Below are positions 7,005 through 16,774 of a DNA stretch of 64,000 nt, piece after piece. The DNA comes from Thermus hydrothermalis. Its GTDB lineage: Bacteria; Deinococcota; Deinococci; Deinococcales; Thermaceae. The notes under the pieces were generated by a model. It did no database searches and was not told the DNA's origin. It was given only the letters and a program-made list of their open reading frames with translations. Each line of letters starts with the position of its first letter. The first letter of the stretch is position 1. The position numbers and the translations under genes were made by a program. The stretch lies in the NCBI RefSeq assembly GCF_022760925.1, contig NZ_JAKTNT010000008.1, positions 1-64,000 of the forward strand. Reading direction: 5' to 3'.

Positions 7005-7725
7005 GGGTTAGGTCCTCGTCCACCACGTCAAAGGAGGGGCAGAGGTCCTTGAGGGTGCCGGCGAAGCCTCCGGTGGCGATGACCAAGGCCTCCCCTGCCT
7101 CCTCCTTGAAGCGGCGCACCATGCCCTCCACCAAGGCGGCGTAGCCCAGGACGAGCCCCGAGCGCAAGGCGTCCAAGGTGTTCTTGCCCACCACGCCCTT
7201 AGGGGGCACCAGGTCTATGCGGGGCAGTTTGGCGGTGCGGGCGGCGAGGGCGTCGGCGGCGGTCTGGGGGCCGATGGTGATGGCCCCGCCCAGGTAGCGG
7301 TTGGGGGCTTCTACCAAGTCAAAGGTGGTGGCGGTGCCGAAGTCCACCACGATGTAGCGGCCCGTGGGGCTTGGGTAGCCCAGGGCCCCCACGGCGTTCA
7401 CCAGGCGGTCCGCCCCCGCCTCCTTTGGGTTGTCTATGAGGACCTGAAGGCCCGTGCTTTCGGCGTCCACCACCTGGGCCCGGATGCCGAAGAGCTTTTC
7501 TATAGCCTCCTTCATCTCCCGCTCCACCGGAGGGACCACGCTGGAGAGGAGGGCCGCTTTGGGGGAAGGGAGGCCGTCCAGGGAAAAGAGGTTTTTGAGG
7601 AGGACGCGGTACTCGCTTTCCATCCGCATCCGGTCGGTGTGGATGCGGAAGTGGGCGATGAGCTCGTCCCCGGCGAAAACCCCGAGGGCGGTGGAGGTGT
7701 TGCCGATGTCCACGGCGAGGAGCAT
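6967..7725 (-). CDS. coaX: Type III pantothenate kinase
   Basis: 252 residues, first step of CoA synthesis (pantothenate + ATP to 4'-phosphopantothenate). ASKHA-fold enzyme with DIGNT at 6-10 (phosphate loop), GADRLVNAVGA (pantothenate site) and VDFGTATTFD. Full family length. The start at 7725 directly abuts the stop of the upstream OsmC gene, so the two are probably co-transcribed; its 3' end runs convergently into the SRA-like gene. Confidence 0.95.
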   Translation of the reverse strand: MLLAVDIGNTSTALGVFAGDELIAHFRIHTDRMRMESEYRVLLKNLFSLDGLPSPKAALLSSVVPPVEREMKEAIEKLFGIRAQVVDAESTGLQVLIDNPKEAGADRLVNAVGALGYPSPTGRYIVVDFGTATTFDLVEAPNRYLGGAITIGPQTAADALAARTAKLPRIDLVPPKGVVGKNTLDALRSGLVLGYAALVEGMVRRFKEEAGEALVIATGGFAGTLKDLCPSFDVVDEDLTLKGLLRIYKAQG

Positions 7726-8148
7726 TTAGCCTTCCTCTCCCTCTTCCCAGGGTTCCAGGACCACGCGGGTGGTGATCTCGGCGTTGAGGCTTGCGGAGAC
7801 GGAGCAGTACTTGGTGTGGGAGAGGTGGACCGCGCGTTCCAGGGCCTCGAGGGTCACCCCCGGCCCCGAGGCGATGTGGGTCACGGTGATGTGGGTATAG
7901 CGCCGGGGATGGGTTTCCGCCCGCACCCCCTCCACCTCCACCCGGTAGCGGGCGAGGGGTTGCTTCTTCTTGCGCATGATGTCCACCACGTCGTAGGCGG
8001 TGCAGGCCCCTAAGGCCATGAGGAGGAGTTCCATGGGGCGGGGCCCGGTGGCGGGCTGGTCCCCGTCAATCATCACCTTGTCCCCTTGCTCGTTCACCCC
8101 AAGGAACCGATGCCCCACGATGTTATGGACCACCACCTTCTTCGTCAT
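7726..8148 (-). CDS. OsmC-family protein
   Basis: 140 residues. OsmC/Ohr fold with the two redox cysteines Cys49 (ALGACTAYD) and Cys115 (TKYCSVS). Members reduce organic hydroperoxides. The pattern GPRPMELLLMALGAC fits the broad OsmC-like subgroup more than Ohr itself. Just upstream of coaX; divergent from the amidase gene with a 48-base gap. Confidence 0.88.
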   Translation of the reverse strand: MTKKVVVHNIVGHRFLGVNEQGDKVMIDGDQPATGPRPMELLLMALGACTAYDVVDIMRKKKQPLARYRVEVEGVRAETHPRRYTHITVTHIASGPGVTLEALERAVHLSHTKYCSVSASLNAEITTRVVLEPWEEGEEG

Positions 8149-8196
8149 GAGCTGGATTTTACCAAGCCCTCGGCTTTGCCGCTAGAATGGGCGTGA

Positions 8197-9291
8197 ATGC
8201 GGGTTCTCCTTCTGGTTTTCGCCCTGGTATGGAGCCTGGCCCAAGCCTTTCCCCGCATTGGGGTGCACGAGGGCTTTACCCGGCTGGTGTTTGACCTGCC
8301 GGGGAAGGAGGTGGCCTATACCCTGTCCCAGGAAGGGGGCCTTTTGGTCCTTCTCTTTAAGGGGGTGGACGCCGAGGCCAAGGACCAGGTGGTGAACTCC
8401 AAGGAGGTGGCCTCGGTGCAAACCGTCCCCGAAAAGGGGCAGGTGCGGGTCCTGGTGCGGCTGAAGGCCCCCGTGGAGGCGGCGACCCATCGCTACAGCG
8501 ACCCCGAGCGCCTGGTGGTGGACCTGAGCCTTAAATCGTCCCCTCCTCCCCCCACTAAGCCCACAGACCCGCCCACCGCCAAAGCGCCCAAGCCTCCCCG
8601 GCCCGTGGTCCTCCTGGACCCTGGCCACGGGGGGGTGGACCCGGGGATGGTGGGGTACGTGGTGGAGAAGGAGGCGGTGCTGGACGTGGCCCTCAGGCTC
8701 AAGCGCTTTTTGGAGCGGGAAGGGATAGAGGTGCGCCTTACCCGGGACCGGGACATGCACCTCTCCCCGGACAAGCGGGAGGACCTTTCCCGGCGGGCGG
8801 CCATGGCGGATAGCTCCCAGGTCAATCTCTTCATATCCATCCACGTGAACGCCACCCCTACCCGCACCGCCCAGGGGGTGGAGGTCTTCTACTTCGGCCG
8901 GGCCCAGGACCCCCGGGTCTTGAGCCAGGTGATCCGGGAAAACGGCGGGGGGGACATCGGCCAAAGGCTTACCCGGGAGGCCCAAAGCGTCGCCGAGCGG
9001 ATTCTCACGGACATCGTGGCCCAGGCTAACCAGCGCTACAGCCAGCGCTTGGCGGAAACCCTGGGGCGCAAGCTTTCCCAGGCCACGGGAAGCCCTTACC
9101 GGGGGAGTTTTCCTGGCGACCTTTTTGTCCTCCGCTACGCCAAGGTGCCGGCGGTCTTGGTGGAGATCGGTTTCGGCGACCATCCGGTGGAGGGGCGGAG
9201 GCTTGCCGACCCCGCGTACCGGGACAAGGTGGCCCAGGGGCTTTTGACAGGCATCCTCACCTTTTTGGCCAACGGGGCCTTTGCCCGCTAG
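8197..9291 (+). CDS. amiC: N-acetylmuramoyl-L-alanine amidase, AMIN plus Amidase_3
   Basis: 364 residues. Signal peptide (about 1-17, LLLVFALVWSLAQA), an AMIN domain (about 18-115) that targets septal envelope, a Pro/Lys-rich linker (about 115-137), then the zinc amidase domain starting VVLLDPGHGGVDPG. Zinc ligands are the His of PGHGG, the Glu of the following helix and the His of SIHVNA; the catalytic Glu lies in VEIGF. It cleaves the stem peptide from MurNAc during daughter-cell separation. TAGAAT lies eight bases before the ATG, so the mRNA may be leaderless. Convergent four-base overlap with the kinase gene. Confidence 0.93.
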   Translation: MRVLLLVFALVWSLAQAFPRIGVHEGFTRLVFDLPGKEVAYTLSQEGGLLVLLFKGVDAEAKDQVVNSKEVASVQTVPEKGQVRVLVRLKAPVEAATHRYSDPERLVVDLSLKSSPPPPTKPTDPPTAKAPKPPRPVVLLDPGHGGVDPGMVGYVVEKEAVLDVALRLKRFLEREGIEVRLTRDRDMHLSPDKREDLSRRAAMADSSQVNLFISIHVNATPTRTAQGVEVFYFGRAQDPRVLSQVIRENGGGDIGQRLTREAQSVAERILTDIVAQANQRYSQRLAETLGRKLSQATGSPYRGSFPGDLFVLRYAKVPAVLVEIGFGDHPVEGRRLADPAYRDKVAQGLLTGILTFLANGAFAR

Positions 9292-10052
9292 AAGGGGAAG
9301 ACCTCTAGGGCTTCTTTGGCTGTGGGGAAGCGCTTGGCGGGCTGCTTGGCCAGGAGGCGCCCTAAGAACGCCTCCTGCTCGGGTTCCAGGCCGGGGATGG
9401 GGGGGATCGCCCCCTTTAGGTGTCCCCAGAGCACCTCCTCCGGGGCCCCCACGAAGGGGTGTTCCCCGGCCAAAATCCAGTACAGGATGACCCCGGCAGC
9501 GTAGACGTCCGCCTCGGGGCCAGGGCTTTGCCCCAGGACCTGCTCGGGGGCCAGGTAGGGAAGGGTGCCCACCCGCAAGGGCTTTTTGAAGGCCTCCAGG
9601 GCGGGCCCCGAGAGGTCAAAGTCCACCAGCCTGGCCTCGTCCGTGCCCGCCACGATGATGTTTTCCGGCTTTACGTCCCGGTGGACCAGGCCTCTTTCGT
9701 GCATATGGGCGAGGGCGGAAAGGAGCTGGCGGAAGACCAAGAGGGCCCTCTTGCGTTCGGGGCGTCGGAGCATCCAGCGGCCCATTTCCTCCCCGGGGGC
9801 GTAGGCCAGGAGGAGGGCGGGGCCCTCCTCCAGGTCCAGGGCCTCGAGGACCGGGTTGATGTTGGGATGGGAAAGCCTCTGCCCCACCCATAGCTCCCGG
9901 TCCCTGCGGGCCTCTGCCCCCTTGGGAAAGACCTTGAGGGCGTAGGGGGTGCCGAAGCGGTCAAAGGCCAGGAAAACGCTTGCCAAGGCTCCCTGGCCCA
10001 GGAGCCGTATAACCCGGTACTTTTCCAGGAGCACCTTCCCGGTAAGGCTCAC
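9288..10052 (-). CDS. Small Ser/Thr protein kinase, kinase domain only
   Basis: 254 residues: a bare Hanks-type kinase with no transmembrane or sensor part. P-loop LGQGALASVF (19-27), Lys40 in YALKVF, catalytic HRDVKPENI, APEQ and the DVYAAGVILYWIL helix are all present. The metal-binding loop reads VDFDLSG, Asp-Phe-Asp in place of Asp-Phe-Gly. I prefer the GTG at 10052: TATAGT lies seven bases before it, and the upstream GTG at 10061 overlaps that -10. The target is unknown; it sits next to cell-envelope genes. Confidence 0.88.
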   Translation of the reverse strand: MSLTGKVLLEKYRVIRLLGQGALASVFLAFDRFGTPYALKVFPKGAEARRDRELWVGQRLSHPNINPVLEALDLEEGPALLLAYAPGEEMGRWMLRRPERKRALLVFRQLLSALAHMHERGLVHRDVKPENIIVAGTDEARLVDFDLSGPALEAFKKPLRVGTLPYLAPEQVLGQSPGPEADVYAAGVILYWILAGEHPFVGAPEEVLWGHLKGAIPPIPGLEPEQEAFLGRLLAKQPAKRFPTAKEALEVFPF

Positions 10053-10109
10053 CCCCCTCACTATACCTGCCCCTCACCCCTTTCACCTGGGAGCCGGTAG
10101 GATTTTCCC

Positions 10110-10865
10110 GTGCGCGGGCTTGCCCTTTCGGGCGGCGGGGCCAGGGGCCTCGCCCATATCGGGGCCTTGGAGGTCTTTTTGGAGGCGGGGCTAGACTTCC
10201 AGGTGGTGGCGGGGACCAGCATGGGGGCCATCGTGGGGGCCTTGTTCGCTGCGGGGCTTTCCCCGGGGGAGATCCTGGCCATTGCCCAAAAAACCCCTTG
10301 GCTTGGTCTCCTGGGCCTTTCCCCCAGGGAAGGGATCTTCTCCCGGAAGAAGCTCAAGGACTTCTTGGCGGAGCACCTTCCCCCCACCTTCGCCGAGCTG
10401 AAGCGCCCCTTGGCGGTGACGGCGGTGGACGTGCGCTCGGGGAGGCTTTTATTCCTCACCCAAGGGGACCTGCCGAGCGCCGTCCTGGCCTCTGCTGCCT
10501 ACCCGGGGCTTCTCGCCCCGGTGGAGCGGGAAGGGCGGCTCCTCTTTGACGGGGGAGTCTTGGACAACCTGCCCGTGGACGCCGCCCGCCTCCTGGGGGC
10601 CACGGAGGTGTACGCCGTGGACGTGACCCCGGAGCGCTCCCTAGAGGAAAGCCCCAGGGGGCTTTTGGCCCTGGCCCGGCGGGCGGTGGACCTGATGCAG
10701 CTCCACCTCACCTCCGTGCGCCTTAGCCTTTACGCCCCCGAGGTCTACGTGCGGCCCGCCCTTCCCGGGGTGGGTATAGAGGACTTCCGCCGCCTCGAGG
10801 AGATCGTAAAGGCGGGGCGCGAGGCGGCAAGGCGCGCCCTTGCGGGTAGAGTAGGAGGGGTATGA
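10110..10865 (+). CDS. Patatin-like phospholipase, RssA/YlbK type
   Basis: 251 residues. Oxyanion glycines SGGGARG (7-13), nucleophile elbow GTSMG (35-39, Ser37) and the catalytic Asp147 in DGGVLDNLPV form the complete patatin dyad. Substrates of bacterial members are mostly unknown. The GTG at 10110 follows a possible -10 (TAGGAT) by six bases, suggesting a leaderless mRNA. Its stop overlaps the lepB start as ATGA, so the two are coupled. Confidence 0.9.
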   Translation: MRGLALSGGGARGLAHIGALEVFLEAGLDFQVVAGTSMGAIVGALFAAGLSPGEILAIAQKTPWLGLLGLSPREGIFSRKKLKDFLAEHLPPTFAELKRPLAVTAVDVRSGRLLFLTQGDLPSAVLASAAYPGLLAPVEREGRLLFDGGVLDNLPVDAARLLGATEVYAVDVTPERSLEESPRGLLALARRAVDLMQLHLTSVRLSLYAPEVYVRPALPGVGIEDFRRLEEIVKAGREAARRALAGRVGGV

Positions 10866-11668
10866 AGGCCTTCTGGGAATACCTTTTCAAGGAGTGGTTC
10901 CGCCAGGTGGGGGAGGCCCTTCTGGTGGCCTTCCTGGTCACCACCTTCGTCTTCACCACCGTGGGGGTGGTGGGCCAGAGCATGTTCCCCACCTTGAAAA
11001 ACGGCGAAAGGGTCCTGGTGCCCAAGTGGGAAACCTGGCTGGTGCGCTTCGGCCTGAGGGAGTGGCGCCGGGGGGAGATCGCCATCCTCAAGCCCCCGGA
11101 GGGCACCCCCTACGCCACCGCCCGCTTCCCCGTGCTGGGCTTTTCCTTCCGGGCCTTCTTCATCAAGCGCATCGTGGCCGTGCCGGGGGACGAGGTCTAC
11201 GTGGAGCGGGGCGTGGTCTACGTGAACGGCACCCCCCTGGACGAGCGCCACATCACGGACCACCTCTCCCCCTGGCCCGACTCCTTCCCCGGGGTCTGCT
11301 ACAAGGACGGGCGCATGACCCGGATCATCACGCAGCAGGGGGACTTTTCCGTGGACCTCCTCCCCGCCTACCTGAGGCCCCTGAAGGAGATGCTCCTTCC
11401 CCCTTCCGAGGAAGTCCTGGCCCGTAGCCGCCTCGCCGAGGCCTGCGAGGTGGGCCGGATCAAGCTCAAGAAGGGGTACTACTTCGTCATGGGGGATAAC
11501 CGCACCTTAGGGGGAAGCGAGGACTCCCGCACCTTTGGCCCCGTGCCCGTGGAGGCCATCGCCGGGCGGGCGAGCTTCGTGTGGTGGCCCCTCTTCGTCC
11601 GGGACGAAGGGGGTTTACGCCTGAACCTCAGGCCCCTTTCCCCTCCGGCGGCCTACGGGCTTAGGTGA
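10862..11668 (+). CDS. lepB: Signal peptidase I
   Basis: 268 residues. One N-terminal membrane anchor (about 16-36), then catalytic Ser40 in GQSMFPTL and the general base Lys102 in FIKRIVAVPGDEVY, with the later box GDNRTLGGSEDSRTFGPV. It removes signal peptides from exported proteins at the outer face of the membrane. The segment between the two boxes (residues about 125-195) is longer than in small Gram-positive SipS enzymes. Coupled to the patatin gene. Confidence 0.95.
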   Translation: MKAFWEYLFKEWFRQVGEALLVAFLVTTFVFTTVGVVGQSMFPTLKNGERVLVPKWETWLVRFGLREWRRGEIAILKPPEGTPYATARFPVLGFSFRAFFIKRIVAVPGDEVYVERGVVYVNGTPLDERHITDHLSPWPDSFPGVCYKDGRMTRIITQQGDFSVDLLPAYLRPLKEMLLPPSEEVLARSRLAEACEVGRIKLKKGYYFVMGDNRTLGGSEDSRTFGPVPVEAIAGRASFVWWPLFVRDEGGLRLNLRPLSPPAAYGLR

Positions 11669-12224
11669 GGACGGCCACGATAAGCCTCCCGGGCCCGTGG
11701 ACCCCCTTCACCATCACCTGGCCGATGTCCGCGCTCTTGGAAGGGCCGGAGTGGAGGCCGAGGGCGATGGGGAGCTCCTTTAGGTCCTGGAAGGCCTGGA
11801 GGAGGGTGGGGTAGACCCTTTCCCTTTCCACCAGGACCAGGTGGGTGGGGGGGAGGAGCTGGGCCCGGCGCCCGTCGGCGCTGGAAAGGGCCAGGGTGCC
11901 CGTTTCCGCCACGGCGAAAAGCGCCCAGGAAACCCCCAGAGGGGCCTCCTCGGGGGGGAGGGGGTTGAGGCCTTCGCGGAAGGGGGTAGGGACCCCCTGG
12001 CCGAAGGCCACCCCGGGAAGCCCCTGGGCCAGTTCCCTCAGGAGGGCCTGGGCCCCTTCAGGGGAAAGGAGGTGGGGTTCGGCCCCGTTTTCCGCCAGGC
12101 GCGCCAGGAGGAGGGGTATGGGGTCCTCGGGGAAGGGCGGGTGGGGGTGTTCGGGAAGAAGGGCCTTGGGGCGATCCTTGAGGGCCCGCTGGATGCGGCT
12201 TAGGATGCGGCTTCTAGCGTCCAT
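11661..12224 (-). CDS. lutC: LutC, lactate utilisation LUD-domain protein
   Basis: 187 residues. LUD-domain protein with the C-terminal signature GPSKSADIGQ and VAETGTLAL. With LutA and LutB it forms the Fe-S complex that oxidises L-lactate to pyruvate. It overlaps lutB by 11 bases. Its 3' end overlaps that of lepB by eight bases, convergent. Confidence 0.93.
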   Translation of the reverse strand: MDARSRILSRIQRALKDRPKALLPEHPHPPFPEDPIPLLLARLAENGAEPHLLSPEGAQALLRELAQGLPGVAFGQGVPTPFREGLNPLPPEEAPLGVSWALFAVAETGTLALSSADGRRAQLLPPTHLVLVERERVYPTLLQAFQDLKELPIALGLHSGPSKSADIGQVMVKGVHGPGRLIVAVLT

Positions 12225-13608
12225 GGCCTTCCTCCATCTCCCGCCAGAGCTGGTGGAAGGGCTTGGGGCTGGGCTTTAGGGGGCCTCTTCCCTCCGTCCA
12301 GGCCCTGAGGAGGGGGAGGAGGTCCTGGGGGAGGGGCAGGCCCCTGAGGGCCTTGGAGAAGAGGCGGTAGAGGGCGGGGCTTTCCATGACCCTGCGGTAG
12401 GCGGCGAGCATGGCCCGTTCCCAGGCGGGGCTTAGGCCCTCTGCCACCGCCCGGTGGCGCCAGGTGAGGAGGAGCTTGGGGATGGGGATTTTCACCGGGC
12501 AGGCCTCGAGGCAGGCCCCGCAGAGGGTGGAGGCGTAGGGGAGGGGGTACGCCTCCTCCAGGGAGAGGAGCCCGGGGTCCAGGACCGCCCCGATGGGGCC
12601 GGAGTAGACGTAGCCGTAGGGGTGGCCCCCGGTTTGGCGGTAGACGGGGCAGGCGTTGAGGCAGGCCCCGCAGCGGAGGCACCTTAGGGTCTCCCAGGCC
12701 TCGGGGTCGGCGAGGAGGGCGGTGCGGCCGTGGTCCACCAGGACCACGTGCACCTCCTCGGGGCCCTCCTCCCCCTTTCGGGCGGGGCCTTGGATGAGGG
12801 AGACGAAGGTGGAAAGGCGCTGCCCCGTGGCCGCCCGGGCGGTGAGGGGGAGGAAGAGGGCCAGGTCCTGGAAGCGGGGGAGGAGCTTCTCAATCCCCAC
12901 GAAGGCCACGTGGACCTTGGGCAAGGAGGTGGAGAGGCGGATGTTCCCCTCGTTCTCCATGAGGGCCAGGGTGCCCGTTTCCGCCACCAGGAAGTTGGCC
13001 CCGCTAATCCCCAGTTCGGCGGTGAGGAAGGCCTCCCGGAGCACCTTGCGGGCCACCTGGGCCAGGGCCTCGGGGGAGGCGTCCAGGGGGGTGCCGAAGC
13101 GCTCGTGGAAAAGCGTTTGGATCTCCTTAAGGGAGAGGTGGATGGCCGGGCCCACGATGTGGCTTGGGGGTTCCCCCAGGAGCTGGATCAGGTACTCCCC
13201 CAGGTCGGTCTCGTAGACCTCCACCCCCAAGGAGGCCAGGAGGGGGTTTACCCCGAGCTCCTCCGTGAGCATGCTCTTGGCCTTCACCGCCCGCTTCACC
13301 CCGCGCCGCTCTACGATCTCCCTTAGGAGGCGGTGGGCGTCCTTCGGCTCCTCGGCGTAGTGGACCTGGACCCCGTTTTCCTTTAGCCGCTTTTCCGCCA
13401 GCTCCAGGTACTGGTCCAGGTGGCTCAGCGCGTGGTCCTTGATGGCCTTGGCCCGCTCCCGCCACTCGGCGATGGGCACCTCGGCGTAGGCCTTGAGGCG
13501 GTTCCTATCAAAGTGCAGGGTGGCCCCTGTTACCGCCTCCCGCACCCCAGGTTTTTCCCGGAGGAGCCTCGCCGCCTCCTTGGGGTAAAGCTTGGCCTTA
13601 GCCCGCAT
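12214..13608 (-). CDS. lutB: LutB, lactate utilisation iron-sulfur protein
   Basis: 464 residues. An N-terminal LUD domain (VAETGTLALMENEG) is fused to a ferredoxin-like region with CLRCGACLNACP and CGACLEACPVKIP, the ligands for two [4Fe-4S] clusters, and a C-terminal DUF3390-like tail. Central subunit of the LutABC lactate dehydrogenase. Overlaps lutA and lutC by 11 bases each, so the three are tightly coupled. Confidence 0.95.
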   Translation of the reverse strand: MRAKAKLYPKEAARLLREKPGVREAVTGATLHFDRNRLKAYAEVPIAEWRERAKAIKDHALSHLDQYLELAEKRLKENGVQVHYAEEPKDAHRLLREIVERRGVKRAVKAKSMLTEELGVNPLLASLGVEVYETDLGEYLIQLLGEPPSHIVGPAIHLSLKEIQTLFHERFGTPLDASPEALAQVARKVLREAFLTAELGISGANFLVAETGTLALMENEGNIRLSTSLPKVHVAFVGIEKLLPRFQDLALFLPLTARAATGQRLSTFVSLIQGPARKGEEGPEEVHVVLVDHGRTALLADPEAWETLRCLRCGACLNACPVYRQTGGHPYGYVYSGPIGAVLDPGLLSLEEAYPLPYASTLCGACLEACPVKIPIPKLLLTWRHRAVAEGLSPAWERAMLAAYRRVMESPALYRLFSKALRGLPLPQDLLPLLRAWTEGRGPLKPSPKPFHQLWREMEEGHGR

Positions 13609-14308
13609 ACGCCTCCCAAAGCAAGGTGGCGAGGGGCGCCACCTTTAGGCCCACCCCCTTCTTGGCCAGGCGCCCCGCCAGGTGCAGGAGGCAGCCCGCG
13701 TCCGTGGAGGTGAGGACCTCCGCCTGGGGCAAGGTGGCGACCTTGCGGTCCGCCATGGCCAAGGAGACCTCGGGGAGCTTCACCGAGAAAAGCCCCCCAA
13801 AGCCGCAGCACTCCTCCGCCGCCTCCCAGGGCACGAGCTCCGCCCCGGCTCCCTTTAGGAGAAGGAGGGGCTCCTCCCGCACCCCAAGCTCCCTCAGGGC
13901 GTGGCAGCCGTGGTGGTAGGCGATCCGCTTTCCCTTAAGCCCTTCCCCCAGCTTTTCCACCCCCAGGACCCCCACCAGGAAGGCGGAAAGCTCATAGGTC
14001 CTCTCGGCGAGGTCCAGGGCCTTTTGGCTTCCGGGAAGGAGCTCGGGGTAGTGGTTTTTCACCATGCTGGCGCAGCTTCCCGAGGGCAGGACCACGTAGT
14101 CCGCTTCCCGGAAGACCTCGAGGGTCCTTCGGGCCAAGGGCCTCGCCTCCTCCCAGTAGCCGGCGTTGAAGGCGGGCTGGCCGCAACAGGTCTGGCCCTC
14201 GGGGAAGTCCACCTCCACCCCCAAGGCCCTTAGAAGCCGTACCGCCGCCACCCCGGCCTCGGCGAAGAACTGGTCCGCCAGGCAGGTGATGAAGAGGGCT
14301 ACCCGCAT
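13598..14308 (-). CDS. lutA: LutA, lactate utilisation Fe-S oxidoreductase
   Basis: 236 residues with two Cys-rich CCG domains: one around CCGQPAFNAGY and one around CCGFGGLFSVKLPEVS, as in GlpC/HdrB-type proteins. First gene of lutABC. A TATACT box (14323-14318) ends nine bases before the ATG, so the operon mRNA probably has almost no leader. A GlcD-type FAD oxidase about 28 kb away may feed the same pathway. Confidence 0.94.
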   Translation of the reverse strand: MRVALFITCLADQFFAEAGVAAVRLLRALGVEVDFPEGQTCCGQPAFNAGYWEEARPLARRTLEVFREADYVVLPSGSCASMVKNHYPELLPGSQKALDLAERTYELSAFLVGVLGVEKLGEGLKGKRIAYHHGCHALRELGVREEPLLLLKGAGAELVPWEAAEECCGFGGLFSVKLPEVSLAMADRKVATLPQAEVLTSTDAGCLLHLAGRLAKKGVGLKVAPLATLLWEAYAG

Positions 14309-14330
14309 TTGCGCCCCAGTATACCTCCGC

Positions 14331-16772
14331 TCACGCGCCCTTCTGCCTCTGCCAAGCCGCCTTAAGAAGGGCGTCTCCCAGGGCCACCAGGGGGAAGGCT
14401 AGGACCGAGAGGCCAAGCCAAGGACCCGGGTAGGCGTGGTGGAAGGCCTGGGCCAAGGGGGAGGTGTAGGCGAGGAAGAGGAGAGCAAGGCTCGCCAAAA
14501 GGGCCCAGGCCATAAAAGGGTTGGTTTTGAGGGACAGGCGCCAAAGGGGATGAACGTCGCTCCGGCTCGCTAGGGCGTTGGCCGCTTGGCCGAAGACCAC
14601 GGCGGCGAAGGCGCTTCCCGAGGCCGCCGCCGCATGGTTCCCCAGGAAGAGGACGAGGAGGAAGGTGGCCATGGTCCAAAGGGCCTCGAGGGGGCCGAGG
14701 ACCCCCAGGGCCCTCAGGAGCACCTCCCGGGTCACTAGGCCGCTTTTGGGCGGGGGGGTTCGCATCACCGCCGCCTCGGGGGGTTCGGTGCCCAGGGCCA
14801 AGGAAGGGAGGGCGTCGGTGCCCAGGTCCAAGGCGAGGACGTGGAGCACGTTCAACGCCAAGGGGATCCGCCCCCCGGTGAAGGCCCAGGCCAAGAAGGG
14901 GAAGAGCTCGGCCACGTTGTCCGTGAGGTGGTAGGCGAGGAGGCGGCGCAGGTTGGTGTAGGTGGCCCGGCCTTGGCGGATGGCCTCGAGGATGGTGGCG
15001 AAGTGGTCGTCCAAAAGGATGATGTCCGCCGCTTCCCGGGCCACGTCCGTGCCCCTTAGACCCATGGCCACCCCCACGTGGGCCGTCCGCAGGGCGGGGG
15101 CGTCGTTCACCCCATCCCCGGTCATGGCCACCACGTGCCCCCGCGCCTGGAGCGCCTGGGTGATGCGGAGCTTGTCCTCTGGGGTGGAGCGGGCGATGAC
15201 CACCTCGTCCCGGTCCACCAGGGCCCCTAAGAGGGCAAGGTCTTGGGGAAGTTCGGAGCCCAGGAGCAGCGTGGGGTTTTCCCGAACCAGCCCCACTTTT
15301 CGGGCCACGGCCAGCGCCGTGGCCGGGTGGTCCCCGGTGACCATGAGGACCCGGATCCCCGCTTCCTGGGCCAGGCGCACCGCCTCCGCCGCTTCGGGGC
15401 GGATGGGGTCTTCCAGGGCCAAAAGGGCGAGGAAGCGAAGCTCCCTTTCCGCCTCCTCGGCGGTGGCGGGGGGCGGGCCAGAAAGCTCCCGGTAGGCCAA
15501 GGCCACCACCCGATACCCTTCCTCTGCCCAGGCCTCCGCCTGGGCCAGGAGGGTTTCCCCCTGGGGCACCAAGGGGGCGATGGCTTCGGGGGCGCCTTGG
15601 ACCACCAAAACGTTCCCGGCCACGAAGCCGGAGCGGCGCCGCCTAGGGTCAAAGGGGTAGCGGTGGACCACCGGGCCCAGGGGCTTCCCGCCCAAGGTCG
15701 CCCCCAGGCGCCTTAGGGCCTCCTCCAGGGGGTCTAACCCGGAGAGCTCCTCGGTGGCCAGGATGTCCGCCAGCACCTTGAGGTGGAAGGGGAGGGGGCC
15801 TTGGACCGCTTCGGGCCGCACCACGCCTTGGGGAGTGAGGAGGAGGCGGGCCTCGAGGCGGTTTTCGGTAAGGGTCCCCGTTTTGTCGGTGCAAATCACC
15901 GTGGTAAGCCCGAGGTTTTCCACCGCCTCCAGGCTCCGCACCAAGGCCTTCCGCGCCGCCATCCGCTGGGCGGCCACGGCCAGGGAAAGGGTGAGGGTGG
16001 GCACCAACCCCTCGGGTACCAAGGCCACCGTGACGCCAAGGGTGAAGACAAAAGCCTTGTAAAGGTCCAGCCCGGCCACCAAGAAGAGGACGAAGAAGGC
16101 CGCGCCAGCGCCCAAGGCCACCCAGGCGATGGTCTGCACCAGGCGCCGAAGCTCCTTTTCCAAAGGCGTGGCCTCCCGGGGAGGCGTCTGGCTGAGGCGG
16201 GCGATCTCCGCCAGGCGCGTGCGCCTTCCCGTTGCCACCACCTCCCCAAGTCCCTCCCCTCGGACCACCAGGGTGCCGGCCAAGACCAGGTCCCCGGGTC
16301 CAGGCGTTTCCGGCAGGCTTTCCCCGGTGAAGGCGGAGGCGTCCACCGCCAAGTCTTCGCTTTCCAAAAGGCGGATGTCCGCCGGGACGCGGTTGCCCAG
16401 GGTGAGCTTCACCACATCCCCGGGCACCAGCTCCCGGGCATCCAGGAGGCGGAAGCGCCCATCCCGCAGGACCATAACCCGCTGGGGCACGAGCTTGAGG
16501 AGCTCTTCTGCGGTGCGCTCGGCCCGGTACTCTTGCCAAAAGGAAAAAAGCCCGTTCACCCCGATGACCGCCAGGATGGCCACCGCCAGCTCGGGGGTGC
16601 CTGCCAGGTAGGCGAGCCCTGCGGCGGCCCAAAGAAGGAGGGCCAGGAGGTGGACGAACTGGCGCAGCAAAAGGACCCAGGGGCTAACTTTACGCCCCCG
16701 GGGGATCTCGTTGGGGCCGTAAACTTTTAGGCGTTCTTGGGCCGCGGCTTCGCTGAGTCCTAAAACGGCCAT
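14331..16772 (-). CDS. P2-type cation-transporting ATPase
   Basis: 813 residues. N-terminal cation ATPase domain, actuator motif FTGES, PEGL in the ion-binding helix ([19 protein letters not shown]), phosphorylation site [15 protein letters not shown], hinge [20 protein letters not shown] and about four to six C-terminal helices. PEGL together with the C-terminal helices marks the Ca2+/Na+/K+-type P2 ATPases rather than heavy-metal P1B pumps. The ion cannot be decided from sequence; Ca2+ or Na+ export are the common choices. It follows sufS by two bases, so it is probably co-transcribed. Confidence 0.88.
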   Translation of the reverse strand: MAVLGLSEAAAQERLKVYGPNEIPRGRKVSPWVLLLRQFVHLLALLLWAAAGLAYLAGTPELAVAILAVIGVNGLFSFWQEYRAERTAEELLKLVPQRVMVLRDGRFRLLDARELVPGDVVKLTLGNRVPADIRLLESEDLAVDASAFTGESLPETPGPGDLVLAGTLVVRGEGLGEVVATGRRTRLAEIARLSQTPPREATPLEKELRRLVQTIAWVALGAGAAFFVLFLVAGLDLYKAFVFTLGVTVALVPEGLVPTLTLSLAVAAQRMAARKALVRSLEAVENLGLTTVICTDKTGTLTENRLEARLLLTPQGVVRPEAVQGPLPFHLKVLADILATEELSGLDPLEEALRRLGATLGGKPLGPVVHRYPFDPRRRRSGFVAGNVLVVQGAPEAIAPLVPQGETLLAQAEAWAEEGYRVVALAYRELSGPPPATAEEAERELRFLALLALEDPIRPEAAEAVRLAQEAGIRVLMVTGDHPATALAVARKVGLVRENPTLLLGSELPQDLALLGALVDRDEVVIARSTPEDKLRITQALQARGHVVAMTGDGVNDAPALRTAHVGVAMGLRGTDVAREAADIILLDDHFATILEAIRQGRATYTNLRRLLAYHLTDNVAELFPFLAWAFTGGRIPLALNVLHVLALDLGTDALPSLALGTEPPEAAVMRTPPPKSGLVTREVLLRALGVLGPLEALWTMATFLLVLFLGNHAAAASGSAFAAVVFGQAANALASRSDVHPLWRLSLKTNPFMAWALLASLALLFLAYTSPLAQAFHHAYPGPWLGLSVLAFPLVALGDALLKAAWQRQKGA

Positions 16773-16774
16773 GG

